NCBI RefSeq assembly: GCF_032854445.1
Contig: NC_088302.1
Span: 40,616,191-40,680,190 of the forward strand
Source of the DNA: Liolophura sinensis
Taxonomy: Eukaryota > Mollusca > Polyplacophora > Chitonida > Chitonidae
DNA: 64,000 nt
Reading direction: 5' to 3'
The translations under genes and the position numbers were made by a program. Positions 1 to 13,518 of this stretch are shown here, in pieces (positions within the stretch are counted from its first letter, which is position 1; every line of letters begins with the position of its first letter). The notes under the pieces are model-generated. The model did no database searches and was not told where the DNA came from. It saw only the letters and a program-made list of their open reading frames with translations.

Positions 1-3000
1 AATTGTCAGTGTAGCTAAGATTGCCTTTCCATAGATGGTTAGCGCCAGCAAATTGGCGGTTGTGCGAGTTGTGCACCAGTCTCATCTCACCCATCAACTG
101 ACTCGTTCATTTCTCCAGTAATGGTGCTTTTCATGGCGGATAACCTCTGATTAGAAACCAAAACAAACCTATTAGGTGGAGGAACTTGGGGGGTTTGCTC
201 AGACAATGCCTGGTCTTGCCAGAAACATATCGATTTTTTTGGTGTGTGCTCAAGTGAGGAGGTATAGCTAGTACCACAAACAATCATAACTTCTTACAAA
301 ATAGTCAAGCAGAAAATATAAAATCGAAAGTTTTCTTTTCCTTCTCCGATACTTCGTTTGCAGAAATTATTTACTTTAAGACTCTCTTGGTTTTGCAATC
401 TTAGATTCTTAAAAACCTTTTCGGGAAAATTATTTTGAAGATTTATTTGGTTTCTCAGGGACACAATAGTGTAGGCATCTTTGCTCTAGAGGGCACTACG
501 AAGCCTTTCCAACAGCATGTATGCCATCCGCCAGTTGGAAGGAGACGACGAATACATATTCCCGCCAGTAGCTGTCTCCTTTGGTCTCGCTAGCTGTACA
601 TGCTAAAACAAGCTGACAATCCCAGGACGGACATTCGTTTACTCAGCTCATTTCACGCTCCACAGCGAGGGACTGGCAAGAAAACCCCTTCTCTGTTCAC
701 TGTGTCCAATATTTAAGTCATACTTTACCGCTCCCTCTGGAGTTGTTTCAGAACTCGTGTTTTGTTTCGGATTCTCACGTCATGGCTACAACATAAATGC
801 CAGTTCTGTGCTTACTTTTCTCAGAAGCAAGTTTTTCTCTCAACAGCCTGTCGAAAATTCCGTTACTTTGACAACGGTAAAATATTCCACATGTCTTGTG
901 ATCCAATCTAGGAATCGATACCAGCTGGGTTGTTTTCCAATCTTGTACTAGAAAAAGAAAACAGCGAAGATGTTTCTTTCGGGAACTTTTCGTTCTGATA
1001 AATGTCAAATTTGATTAGGATTCATTGTTTGCATATAGAGCACTTCATATTTGACTATTTATTGCCTGAACAGAACATCATAGTAAGACATCTACTGACT
1101 AGATTAAAGTAACTCCAGTGACACTGATATCATATAAGCACGTTAAGATTTCTTCATTTTGGTTTTCCGTTGGCCGTTGGCCTATATATTAACTGGATAG
1201 TGATACATCGGAGGTTCTTTTGTCGTGTCTTACGATTTATATTGTTACAGCTTTCCACACAATATACATCACACTAATATGTAAATCATTAAGCATTTTG
1301 TTCCTGTGGCCCTTTGTATTTCTACGACATCAGACTGTTAGCATTGTATATGCAGTGTATCAAGGGTTGTATACCATATTGGTGTTCTAAGGATTGTTCC
1401 AGCGAAGTGGTCAGCTAGCCACGACAACTCATTAAACAACAATGGCCATGTTCACGTACGTGGTCATGTATGTTTATGGTTCCAGTTAATGACTGTCTGG
1501 AGTCCGGATAATCAGGGGAAACATTACAGAGTAAATCCTACACTCGACAAACGGTAATTAAAATACGGACAACATCATTAAAACTGGCGTTGATAATAAA
1601 ATACGGAAAGTTATTACATTACATGAATGTCGCGTCGTCGGTTGATGATGACCATTTTCTGGACTCCGCATCGAGGAGTTCATGCCACCCAGTGCTGTCA
1701 TTTCTGGTAGTGTCGGATCATCAGTCCAGACAGCGAGAGCCTGTACACGACTTGGCATGTGAAACGATGAACGCAGATTGATTCGAAGTATATACTCCCA
1801 AGGGGTGTCCTTTGATGCCGTTTTTATACCTGGGATATAAACCATAAATATTTATAAGCTTGTCACCTGTAGATGAAGAAGAATACACTTGGTAATGCGA
1901 TCCTATGATAAACTGTTCTTCTGAGAAAATATCTGTTTATGGCTGTCAAAAGTGGCGGGCACATTTCACACCCGTCTTAATCGCTACCAAGAGACACAAT
2001 CTGACAGGATAAGCACTGAGATTTTTGTACCATTTATTAGTCCAGATGTATGAGGGGACTTAAGACAATTGGTACGCATTAGGTAAAATATTAGCCTAAA
2101 TGGTTTGGTGGTAAACCATTAACAAAAAGAAAGGCTACACTGGAGAGTTACAGGAGGCTACAAGATACATTGCTTACTTGAGCGTCACATGGGGTGCATT
2201 CTTGAAGGAGCATTCGCGAAGTGCACCAATGCTCTGAATAATTTTTTGTGTACAAAACATACGTAATCGGGTGTGTCTTGCATATCATTTGGCAAAATAA
2301 TCTTCTCTCCAGAGAAGATAAATGTGCTGCACGAAATCCTTGCGAAATTAGACTGAATTTTTGTAATTACATGAAGAATAGCTTTACAGAACAGGATTGA
2401 TATTACACTTCAAAAGAACTTACCCTGACTGACGCCATTTAATGATCGAAAAAGAAAATCTCCCGTAGTTCCGTGCATTTGTGTGCCTTTGAATGAAGTA
2501 GACATCAACCAACTGACAAAAGGAAAGTAATACGTCACAAATAACGCTAGGTGACGTGATGTGTTCTTGCTTGACGTGGAAGAAACCGGAGTGCCAGTGG
2601 GAAGTGATCGACATTTGGTGGATTTAACATCTTCGTGGCAAGGTTCATTGCATTGACTTAATCCCGTTGTATGTTAAATGTGATGACAACACAGCATTTT
2701 GAGTAATTCTAGACCAGTGATATTGAATTAACTGAAATAAACATTAATGTATTTTTTTCACCTACATTTAATTTTACTGAAATCATGGTTCTAGGGAACA
2801 TGTGAGTTGATAGAATTCAAGCATTTATGTAAATAGTTCGAATAAAACTCTAACCTAATTATGTTTAAGTCATGGTGCTGGGGGGCGTGTAATTTGATAC
2901 TATTTTGGCATTTGCACGAAAACGTAGAATAAAGTCCCAACAGAAGTAAACCGACAAGACGCGAAATTTAACCGGTTGCGTGTGACCATTTACCACGTGT

Positions 3001-5714
3001 CACACTGTGGTAGCTGTTCTAGTTTTAATCTGATTGCAGTTGTCTTATATTATAATTGTAGGAAACTTATAAGGTACCCGTGTAAGTTCACAGAAGTGGG
3101 CTGCGTAGGTGTCGAACAGAACCCGAAAAAGGATTATCCAAATACCCGAGTTATTAGTATCTACTATTCCCAGAAAAAAGTCATCATGTGCCAGGCAAAA
3201 TATGGTGCAGTAATATTTTGTAATATCAAGCATCGGTAGGACCATTTAGTACAATATAGAGGACATAAAGTGCATGTTATTCTTTAGGGAAATATGAAAA
3301 TGTCACAAGCGACAGAATGATTTATATCTGAGTTATTGCAAGTTGTTCACAGAGGTACACAAAGACGTCTGCAATAAACGCCACTCCTGTGTAATTCAAT
3401 GGAAGGGAACGCGGAAAAAGTGATGTCCGAAAAAAAAAACAAGAAGCAAAAATGCCCCCCCCCACCCACACACCACCCTAATAACAATGTAATACTCCAA
3501 AACATATTACACCTTCTATTGGTGACTTGTACTTTTGAGATACGAAATGGCTATTTGACTACAAGACCGTAGGACAGAAGATAGAAAATAACCCTATTAA
3601 ACAGACAAATGTTTTTTGGACCTTGGGACACAATGACAAAAGGAAATGTAAACGTTTTTAGGAGAAACTAATTACTTGGCAATGCGCAATTATGGTGTGG
3701 CAAGAAACTTTGGGGTGTGTTTTGAACTGTGCGACATTCTTTATGTCAGCAGCTGAGTGATTCATGGCTCTGAGAAAATGGACCCTCCTGTCAAACTACC
3801 TGTGATTTGTAATTGGCCAAATTCCTGCGAGACAGAGTAAGTCGAGAAGGACATAACTCATCGGCAACATTATGGATGCACTTATAGTGTGTTTTACAAA
3901 GTGTAGCTCACAAAATGGCAATGACTTTTCTTGCAGAATCTCTTCACTTTTACCTCCATTTTACAAAGCTGTTAGTTTATTTTTGTCGTTTGTGGTAGAG
4001 AACACTTTGTTTTGTACCTCGTTACAAGTCCTGCTGAGAATATTAACCGAAACTCTCTGGCTGTGTCTCGTCCTTTTTTTTGACGTTGAGAATACGGACC
4101 ACGTCGTGTGCTCCATGATCGTTTGCTGTTTTGGGCGGCGTTTTATTATCACGTGACGTAATGCTAAGCCAACACTAAGCAAGTGATAATGCTCGCTTTT
4201 GACGCAGAAGTACAAAGGCTCAGGTACTTACACACGCCATCCGACATTACTCCATAAGTGAGTGTTTGCGAACGAGAATCGCTTTCCAGTCTACTCTTTG
4301 GTAGATCTTAGTCTGACACGCACGTCTTCTCAGCGGAGTAGGAGGCGTTTAGGCTATGCTGTCACACCGAATCTTCATTTTGGAATCTTTGGAAGGATCA
4401 GCTTTAAATAGGCATAGAAACTTAAGGTTTAATGGTGGTGTATTGTCTTAAAGACAGCTGTAAAGCAAATGTACGAACACGCGAGTCGAAATTTGAATTC
4501 TTTAATTACTAACAAAGGGTAGCTTTACCCGCGCAATGGAGGTTCGTGGCCAAACCGGATTGACTATAGTTCTCTGGTAATACACGATATAATAAAAGAC
4601 TTACAGCATGGAGTCTAAAACCAGAGCAGTGACGACAGTGTTATCTTTGGCAATAATCATACCTAACCGGTGAAATACGACCTCTTGTCAATTTACCTCA
4701 GTTAGGGTTTTATTCTAACTTCATGCAAATGCTTAAATTGTAGCAAGTTACACGCACCCTAGGACCATGGCTAAAGTAGAATTAGGTAAAAAAAATGCAA
4801 CGAAGTTGCATTAACTGCAATTTGCTAGACGTGCCTTGGTCTAGAAATTACTCAAAATGTGGCGTATCAGTTTTCTTACAAATGGTCAAGGCAGGAATGA
4901 CCAATAGACTGCACAGCCTTGGTTCGAATTATGGGAAAGGAGAGAATATAGTGTATGCTTTGAGCAGAAAACATTAATAAAACAGGCGAAAGTACGGGTA
5001 GATTAAAAGAAAACTTGTCAAGGGCCTTTCAGAATTTTTTAATTTTATTAAATCCGAAATTTGAGGTCTACCTGAGGCCCAGCTTTTGGAATCTTACACC
5101 AGTAAGATATCAGACGATCAGGTGTTGACAGGGGTTGCAATATTCACACAAAATGGATGGGTTTCTTGATAGCAGGATGTGCTAGTAGTCCGAGGGGGTG
5201 ATGGATGTGCAGTGTGAAGCATTGAGAAAGAGGAAGATGGGTAGGTATATATTTCCTGTCAGCGAGCTGCTCGCAGATGTAACACACCCTCGTCTCTCCC
5301 GCCTGGCCACAGAGCTTTTATTATCAGATGTAAATATTGCTATTCCCTACATGTCCCATATTACGGCTAATTTCGTATTGGCCGGCAGTGTATAATTGCT
5401 ATGATTAGTGCCAGTCTGGTGAATCCATTGTTAGGGGTGGATAAAGCCTATTGCGGGTGATTAATGATCCTAGCTTATAACTTCCTCTATCTTAATGATA
5501 TAGATTATACAAGTCTGACAGATTGGTTAATATCGCCCACCACTAGAGGGAGCCATGTGTTACATCCGGGGAATCCGGGAAGACGAAATGAAGCGAAAGG
5601 CTACTACACGGATCAAAATTAGTCGAAATAAAACCAATAAGAGAGTCTTCATAACGACGTTGTCTTCTTGTAATAAGCCAGTTCCAAATACGGGGAAATT
5701 TATGGTATTACCTC
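1..5714. other. no gene recognised (intergenic or intronic)
   Basis: All open frames here are short (under about 95 codons), lack recognisable motifs and are not framed by convincing splice sites that link into a gene. A short C-rich low-complexity tract lies near 3456-3478. One dispersed-repeat fragment near 2.9 kb is listed separately. Nothing else stands out. Confidence 0.6.
2928..3022 (+). repeat. dispersed repeat fragment, partner at 37831-37913
   Basis: This stretch aligns by eye with 37831-37913. Both contain an 'agaataa..ccc..' run, then 'GAAGTAAAC.GACA', then 'ACCGGTT.CGTG', then 'CACACTGT.GT.GCTGTTCT'. The two copies are same-strand and differ by several substitutions and small gaps. 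The element type is unknown. Confidence 0.5.
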
Positions 5715-6635
5715 ACCAGGACACCATGCTGATCTTACCAGATATGACGCTACAACCAGTCAGTATACCGACATCTGTCCTTCACAGTATATTAAAACAT
5801 GGCCAGCCCATTATACTGTCACCTGGCGAATTACAGAAACCTGACCAGTCACAGTATGCTGACACCTGACCAGTTACAGTACACTAACATCTAACCAGTC
5901 ACAGTATGCTGACACCTGACCAGTCACAGTACACTAGCATCTAACCAGTCACAGTATGCTGACACCTGACCAGCCACAAAATACTGACACCTAAACTGTC
6001 ACAGTATGCAGACACCTCGCCAGTTACAGAATACTGACACCTGACCAGTCATAGTATGCTGACACCTGACATGTCACATAATACTGACGCCTGAACTGTC
6101 ACAGAACATTGGCACATGTCCAGTCACAGAATACTGACACCTAACCAGTCACAGCAGAGTGAAATCCGACCAGTCACAGTATGTAGACACCTGACCAGTC
6201 ACAGTATGCTGACACCTGACCAGACACAGTATGCTGACGCCTGACAAGTCACAGAATACTGACGCCTGAACTGTCACAGAACATTGGCACATGTCCAGTC
6301 ACAGAATACTGACACCTAACCAGTCACAACAGAGTGACATCCGACCAGACCCATACGCTGACACCTGACCAGACACAGTATGCTGACACCTAACCTGACA
6401 AAGTATGCTGACACCTGACCAGTCACAGTATGCTGACACCTGACCAGTCACAGAATACTGACGCCTGAACTGTCACAGAACATTGCCAAATGTCCAGTCA
6501 CAGAATACTGACACCTAACCAGTCACAACAGAGTGACATCCGACCAGACCCATATGCTGACACCTGACCAGACACAGTATGCTGACACCTAACCTGACAA
6601 AGTATGCTGACACCTGACCAGTCACAGTATGCTGA
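5715..6635. repeat. 25-bp minisatellite with higher-order periodicity
   Basis: A tandem repeat with a 25-bp unit close to 'CAGTATGCTGACACCTGACC' plus 'AGTCA'. It is degenerate at the left edge and regular from about 5840. Variant units recur in blocks: the run starting 'cagaatactgacgcctgaac' occurs at 6252 and again at 6451 (199 bp, about eight units). A related run starts at 6077, seven units earlier. The 104-codon open frame overlapping the left edge (5555-5869) runs into the repeat and is not taken as a gene. Confidence 0.9.
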
Positions 6636-6790
6636 TTTACATGAGGAATTGTGTCTGATTTACATGAGGAATTGTGTCTGAATTACATGAGGAATTGTGT
6701 CTGAATTACATGAGGCATTTATATAAATTATATAGTGATTTGTGTATTTGTGTCTGAATTACATGACGATTTGTGTCTGAATTTGGGTTC
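6631..6790. repeat. 23-bp tandem repeat
   Basis: It directly abuts the 25-bp minisatellite. The unit is close to 'ACATGAGGAATTGTGTCTGA' plus 'ATT', with about four near-perfect copies. An AT-rich interruption near 6720-6755 is followed by two further diverged copies. The unit is unrelated in sequence to the neighbouring array. Confidence 0.8.
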
Positions 6791-6908
6791 ACGTAGTTCA
6801 ATATTAACTCAAATAGTTATTAGCCAGCGGGTAGATCGCGGAAAAGACACATTTACACAACGTCAGAAATAGGGAAACATCGAAAACGTGCAAATTAGGT
6901 TCTGAGGT

Positions 6909-7390
6909 GCAAATATAAGCGTCAAGTCCGACATTCATATACCATTCGTAGTCCGTAAAAGGCGTTCCAAGTCGATAATCTCAAGATCCATTTTCAAAAC
7001 AACGTTTAACTCCCAAAGACAAAGGTATGTAAGAAATTATACAAATAAGAAATAAAGCCGATAACACTAAAGAGAGAAGCGGTCATCAGTTTTCATTGAG
7101 ACAATGAATATTCCAGGCATGAATTCCATATCAAAATTTGTAGTCCGTGAATGAGTTCAATGTCAAATAACAATTAAACAAGTATCTCAGTCGCGCTTTA
7201 ATTGCAACTGTTCACAAAGGCATCATGCTGATGTAATGAGCATGGCTACCTTTACGGCCCCTAGCCCCAGGTTAAGCGGCATTAGATACAGTTTGAAAAT
7301 GACGAGGGTTACAGACCCTAACCGATCAGATTGTGATTCAAAAGTAACGGAAGATTACGTCTTTCCCGTTAATATGTAAAGATCGCATGT
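6909..7390 (-). mobile_element. 3'-end fragment of the Penelope-like element family
   Basis: Read on the minus strand, this is closely similar to the non-coding 3' segment of the Penelope-like element at 30.13-30.56 kb. Shared marks are 'CCCCAGGTTAAGCGG', a 'GATCAGATTGTGATTC'-type block and a shared terminus near 'GCAAATATAAGCG'. No reverse transcriptase sequence is present, so this copy is 5'-truncated. Its terminus helps place the 3' end of the element near 30563. Confidence 0.75.
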
Positions 7391-9830
7391 GTCACCAAGG
7401 AAAGTATTTCGCAACTTGTTTAGCCAGATTTCTCGATATATCGACTGGACTAATACACAGTGTGAACTGACATACACAATACAGGTGTGTAATCTGTAAA
7501 CATGATTTCGGCAAAAAATATCAGCTGGACGGGATATCAGGAGATTTAAACTAAGCCCCATGGCCATAAAGGGCGATGTAGATGAAAGGGGTGTTGTCAA
7601 TCCCATTACCCATGTCTTAACATTATGTTCACCTGTCACCGATCTCCCCTGATGGCATTAACTTTCAACATCATTCGATCTTAACGAAATTATATATGAT
7701 CTTTGTTACATTCCGATGTAAGGTGATTTTAAGGTAGCCGTGCAGAGATATGACTCCTGTTGCTAGTCAGGCAATCCTAGCTAATGATTAAAACAAATCA
7801 ATATTTTGAATGACATGGATTTTACGGGGTGGAATAAAATGTCAGTGATGTCCTTAAATTTTAACATCTGCAATAACAGTAAGCCATATGTAACTAAATG
7901 ATGATTTCAACCGGCAGTGGCTAATATATGTCGCTGAGTTCGGAAAACACCACAATAACAACGAAGTACAGTGACAATGGAAGAAATTGCAAAAAAAAAG
8001 AGGTTGTGACTTTTGGTTAGTTAGAATACATAGCTACAATGTTAAAATCAACGCTGGATGGATGTGGGCTTTTCCTCTAAAATGCGAGGTCAGCGTGAAA
8101 AAGTTACAATCAATTCAAGGAACGACTTTGTCAAACAAATTTAACACTCTTTAAAAATCGTACAAGTTAAGTACAAATGCATTGATTTACAAATCCTTTA
8201 TGTATTTACATAAGAAACATATTTGTTCGCGTTGCGTATTCCAAATATAATTGAAGGGATTCCTCGGTAGAGGGCGCTATTAAAGGTCATGAGAGTTGGA
8301 AGTAGTTCCGGAAAGAGGGCTGACGCCATCGTCTGATACAAACAAGAAAGGTATATGATAAAGGTATATATATAACCATAAGACAACAGCTGATAAATAC
8401 ATTTAAACATAGTGTTATCTGCCAGGTATGTTCAGTCCTCTTCAAAGATCTATAATAAGGTCAAGCTATTTTCAGCCCTGAATATATCCACCGCGCACCA
8501 CTATTCGTATATCTAATATCGGAATGTTTCGTTATTGGTACGACACAACAGGTGCGCTTCGATGTTTCTTGGCTGGAAACTCCGATTCACTCCTCGCAAA
8601 TGGTTTCTGCTATACGATCTTTATAAGTTAGTCAGAGCTTCTCTTTGAAATGCATACCCGCTACATATCACAGTCCCCATGTGGTAAAAGCATTGAGTTT
8701 CACCTCAATGAACAACACCAGTCAACACCCACTACACATTGGGCATTTAGCGCAATGAATATCAACAGTCGATATCACGAATAAGACATCAGCTGTTGTA
8801 CGCCGTGAATGAAATGCTGCAAACTACACAGCAGAACTGTACATGAACCAAATTGCATATATGGGCTGACTGACCAACACCCAGTACCTTTAAACGGTAC
8901 AAGGGCGTTTCAGAAATTTACACTCATGAACGGGTCTGGGATCTTCTCCAACATTGATTATCTAAAGAGTGCCCCGACGACAAGCATCATATGAGGCTCA
9001 TCGTGTGGTGATTGACAAGCCAGCTGGCAAGACCACCGTTCATAAATATAATGCACATCAAAATTTCAGAGGGATGAAATTAACTTGTACATGGCCCAAA
9101 GACCATGATTTTGCAGTGCCACGTTAACATTTTCATACCAATATGGCTGCGTGGATTTCTTTCTCATATTTGCTTTTTTCAAAAAATTCAGTTTTATGAC
9201 ACGGTGTCTGAATAAAGCAATGCAAATAACACAACATCGTTTCAGATTTAATATTTAAGCTTTTTATTGCACAACTCATAATTTAAGGCTAATGAACCAA
9301 AATATTAAATGCATGACATTGATTGCTTGTTTCCATTCCGCGAGGCTGCTGCACAAGACGTCCCTATGGAAATCAGGTAATAACGGAAATGCAGGGAGTC
9401 CATAAAACAATTCCACTGGATGATATCCGGTTGTATTCTGGCTAACAGATATACTCCGGGTGAACTGCTGATTGATATATCGATCTTACTTTTGACGAGT
9501 TTATTTTATGTACATTTTGTTAATGTTAATGACTTAATCAAGACTATTTCGCTACCAGTGTATTACATTACATAACTTCACAATGAGAGTTGGAAAAGTA
9601 GGAAGTGAGCATCAAACCTAGAATAAATGTCATGGGAGAGAGGAAAAGTGGATAGACAAAAACAGCATAGGCGAAAACGGGATATGCGATAACATCGCTT
9701 GACCAAAACGAGACATCAGTTGTCAAGAAGTAGTGAATAAGACTCATTGTACTTCTGCGCTAACCTTGACATTGAGCTTAGATGCTCGGGTTTGTTTTAA
9801 TTTTGGAGATCAGTTTTCACTTAAGTTTAA
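7391..9830. other. no gene recognised
   Basis: Only short open frames are present (the longest, 7355-7639 on the minus strand, overlaps the Penelope fragment). No recognisable domain, repeat family or RNA gene was seen. Confidence 0.55.
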
Positions 9831-9943
9831 TTTATTTATTTATTTATTTGATTGGTGGTTTACGCTCTTCTCAAGGGCATTTCACTTTACGGGTGGAGGA
9901 AAACGGACAGAGCGCGGGGAAACCCACGCTCAACCACAGGTTG
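9831..9943 (-). mobile_element. V-SINE copy, 5'-truncated and internally deleted
   Basis: It starts with the reverse-complemented (ATTT)n tail and 'GATTGGTGGTTTACGC', then the V-domain block 'GGGGAAACCCACG'. The 'TATACGACGGCGGCCAG' part is deleted and the tRNA-like head is missing. Old copy. Confidence 0.8.
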
Positions 9944-11410
9944 ACTTCAGATTGAAACTGAAGTTTGATTAGCTGGTGGGTCCTGAAATGTTGGCCCTCT
10001 GTATTATTTTAAACTTTTTCATTTAACCTATATTTAATTAACTTTTTGTTTTAGTGCAGCCTTTAGCGAAAGTCTTTGCGATGTGTCTGTTTACATATGC
10101 TAAGAAACTCAATCTTACAGTCTAGAATCAAGCGGGAAGCAGGTTTTGTGTCTATGTATATTATTTTCGCATACTCCGTGGTCGTCACAGCAAAGAGTGG
10201 GGGTGGGAGTAGGGTGGGGTGGGGGTGATGAGATGAGGCTGGAGGTGGGGATGGTTATTCACCTTAAACAGCAATTTATCTTGTTTATTACTATTATATT
10301 ATTACTTTGTATCTTGTATCTTTGTCTTAAAAACATAAGCATTGCTGTTATCAGACCACGAAAATTAAAGAATGTGTTTACCCCTTCTAAGAAGTATATT
10401 GATGTGCAATACCACGAATAGCCATCGGCAACATCTGGACAATGTCTGACCCATCAATCAAGTGACAGGCACGTCTGGAATATACCACACTTTGCAGACA
10501 CTGTGCAGATATCATCGTATATGGAGATGCTATTATTTGATACGGACGGGACAAATGAGACACAGAGCAGCTGGTAAGTGGTGCAGAACCCGATTGTGTT
10601 GTGATTTTATGGAATAATCGAGGATATAATATGAAACACTTGCAGCATACAGGGTAAAACCAGTGCAACAACGACAGAACATACTAGGAAATATTGTGAG
10701 CCAGATCAGTGTACGCCATGATAACAAACCACGTCACAACCAAATTTTCTATATGCGGAGGTCACTTAACTTCTTCTTTCAATTTTTGAAAAAAGTTTTT
10801 ATATGATCAACTTATAGAAAACATATTGACAGCTGCCTGAAACTATCTCGCATGCCTAATACCCTACTAGGGTTTGTATACATAATTACATGAATTATCA
10901 CATACTACTACCCATGGTGTTGTTTTATGCAAAACTTAGCAACGTTCTGTTTACTTAATGTTAAATTTTAATTATTCCAGGGATAAATCAGAGAACCAAC
11001 AGCGGATACCAGAAAATACGACTATGAGCTAAGGTTTTTAATGATGTTTACCAACTAAAGTCGCCCTGCAGTTTGTAACCTCGTATGCTTCCTGCTGCTT
11101 GGGTCATATTATCACTTCATTTACATAGTTCTTCTGGATTGTTTCTTTACTTTGACCTAGGCATGAAGAACAGTAATAATCATCTTATAGAGTTTAAGAA
11201 AAAACGACCTTAAAGTAGATCCTCATTGCTGGCCCTTTCAAGCTGCTGATAGATGGTTTGATGTCCCTTGATTGGATTTCGATTAGTTAAAACGTCGAAA
11301 GCGGAAGAAAAACGGCAGAATTTGGTGATGAAACATCAGAAAATCTTCCCCACTACGAACGAACCACCTCTGACCTATGACGTCACAGCAGTTCATTCCT
11401 TGCAGGCATC
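9944..11410. other. no gene recognised; weak array-like motif
   Basis: Apart from the G-rich tract, no gene is supported. Around 10437-10490 there is a short match ('gacaggcacgtctggaatat') to a motif that recurs in the 15-36 kb array (18.95, 19.70, 22.94 and 26.00 kb), so an eroded array unit may lie here. Confidence 0.45.
10199..10225 (+). other. potential G-quadruplex tract
   Basis: Five closely spaced runs of three or more G (runs of about 5, 3, 3, 4 and 5, separated by one to three bases) lie on the plus strand. This fits the usual G4 pattern of four G3+ runs with loops under 7 bases. No gene start is recognised next to it. Confidence 0.6.
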
Positions 11411-11630
11411 TGGGGCCGATTTCACAAAGCCAGTTTTGACTTAAGTCAAAATTTGCAATGCGATTTAGAGCTTGTTTTTGGGCACTGTAAATTAAAATTT
11501 TTACCATCTACCCAAGGTTAATTTAAAACAAATGTGCCAAAATTTCAATTTCATTTACCGAAAACGAATCATGGTGACAAGGTTTGAAGTTTTGGCTTAA
11601 GTCAGAGCTGTCTTTGTGAAATCAGCCCCT
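11411..11630. mobile_element. MITE-like element with about 40-bp terminal inverted repeats
   Basis: The left end reads 'GGGGCCGATTTCACAAAGCC' continuing into 'AGTTTTGACTTAAG'. The right end is its reverse complement with a few changes (ending 'TTTGTGAAATCAGCCCC'). The element is about 220 bp with no coding capacity. Target-site duplication and superfamily could not be settled. Confidence 0.75.
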
Positions 11631-11867
11631 GAGTCTTCGCTAGGTGTACAACATAGAGAACAGGAGACAATCGTGATATTTTAACAGCTAATTTCTAGAT
11701 ATTCCATGTCCAAGTGTGGCTTGCGACTCCAATAACACGATATTGTAAAGTTACACACATGGCCTAAAAATGCGACAGGTTGAGAAAATATGGACCAGAT
11801 CGCATTTTAAACTTTGATTTACGGGTAACTCGATCATAGTAATATATACCTTATAATATCCCCCTCC

Positions 11868-11898
<31 letters not shown>

Positions 11899-12747
11899 AA
11901 GAAAGAAACGACGTCCGAATTTTCACTCCCCGGAATGTAAAAGTTGCTTAGCTACTTACTTCCTTAGAACCTTAGGCTGTGACAGGAACTGTGGAGAGCC
12001 GCTAACCTTTGCCTACAACGGCACAAGGCTACAGGGCGCCAGCTCAGTTCACACCTCACCCACAGGCCGTGTGCGTGCTGTACCTGAAGCAAGACGAATG
12101 GGACTTTTGTTACCTACAGCTGCACAATCACATGACGGAAAGGCAGCTTGTCGTGTTGCGTAACAGATTCCATCTTGTTGGCCTTTCAAGCAATGCTTTC
12201 AATATAGCACAAAGTATAAAAACAGAAGGCTTATACCGAATCTTCGATTAGATAAATAATTAGTTTGTAGAGTCAGCTCAATAAACTTTATAACAACACC
12301 CGGGTTCAAATACAACAATACATGGTGACATTTATATAGCAGCTCTGCAGGAATAATTTTTTAACTGAGATACAGGTTTGTGATTGCTAATAATTGAGGG
12401 TTATGTGTACCATGTTAATTCAGGTATAAGAGAGAAACATGTCATCACCATTCCACAGTTTATCAGTTACCGTACATAAGAATATCTCCGAAAGATGCAC
12501 AGAACATTTTATCTTAATCTGCTCTTGAACGGCTCTTTGCTAATAACACCTCTTATTATCAATGAGATTTACCTGTCCTTGAAGGAAGCTAAGAATGGCC
12601 ATAGCTGCCCCGTTAGTTGCTGTCACGTATTATATTATTATCATTAAATTTTCATCAAGTACGTAATTAAATTGCATGACAGTAAGTAAAAATTACCATA
12701 CTGATTTCATTCATTCGCCCAGAACATTTCCTGCATCTTTCCAATAT
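11631..12747. other. no gene recognised; eroded array-unit similarity
   Basis: The 80-codon frame at 12009-12251 has no recognisable motif. Between about 12290 and 12470, patches such as 'TACAACAAtAcATGGTGACA' and 'GCTAATAATTgAGGGT' resemble the 15-36 kb array in the same order, suggesting a strongly diverged unit outside the main array. Confidence 0.4.
11868..11908 (+). repeat. poly(A) run followed by (GAAA)n
   Basis: About 29 consecutive A, then a few GAAA units. It could be the tail of a decayed retrotransposed sequence, but no element body is recognised upstream. Confidence 0.85.
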
Positions 12748-12950
12748 CCTTGAAAACTGTTGACTCCTTCCTTGTGTATGAATCCGTCTTAATTTCGTAA
12801 TGTATATTCTTCCTAGTTCTTTGGTGATTTGTGTTGAACCGATGTTTTGGGAATTGGTCTTACGATTAATGACCTGGAACGTCAATATTGGAACAACATT
12901 TTGGTTGACAGCTGGTATACGAATGTCTGTTTTGAAGCTTATATACAAGA
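12748..12950 (+). repeat. Penelope-family 3'-end fragment (diverged)
   Basis: It shares an ordered set of short blocks with copies at 43938-44095, 46100-46285 and 30.42-30.56 kb: 'AAACTGTTGACT', then a 'CTTAGTTCTTTGGTG'-like block, then 'TTTGGTTGACAGCTGGTATACGAATGTCTG'-like sequence. The 117-codon minus-strand frame here (12667-13020) lies on the repeat and is not taken as a gene. Confidence 0.6.
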
Positions 12951-13518
12951 GTTTTGCACTCGCCTCAAGTTCCGGGGTTAAAATGCTATTAAAACGCCTG
13001 TTTTGTGAATGATTAGGCATTTGTGTCTCATTTTATTATTATTTTTTCATAAGCCGAGAAAAAGTGAAACATTACGAAGTCCATATAGATCGTTATTCCA
13101 AGCTTAAATTTTCGTTACCTTATGCATATGTATTTCAGGGGGGTGAGAGTTTCATGCGGGTAAAAATTTAAGTCCAACAGTGACACAGTGTCAACTGTCA
13201 CAAACACCGATCATTTGTTGTGAACAATGTCTAGCTAGAAAAGCAGGCTTAAACTGTTTTAAGCGCCTTCCTCACAAGTTTCTGAATTGTTCAGGTTCTA
13301 GGTCAAGACTTGTAATCAAGCTTAAACCTTATTTTCTATTAATGTTCGATTTGCAAGCTCATAATAAAATGTTATATTAGAAGTTATATTAGTTGTTAGA
13401 ACAGTTTATTTTGAATGTTGTTAACGATTGGCAAACACGACTCTATTTTTGACCAAGACTATCCTTTAACAAATTAAAAAGTGTTTTGAAGAAGGAAAGA
13501 CATGTCGATGTAATAGGT
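12951..13518. other. nothing recognised
   Basis: Only short chance frames. No repeat or gene is supported. Confidence 0.5.

Noticed and set aside
5555-5869. 104-codon plus-strand frame as a gene
   Set aside because: Its second half runs into the 25-bp minisatellite and there is no recognisable motif.
12667-13020. 117-codon minus-strand frame as a gene
   Set aside because: It overlaps the Penelope-family tail repeat seen at 43.9 and 46.1 kb, where the frame is not kept.
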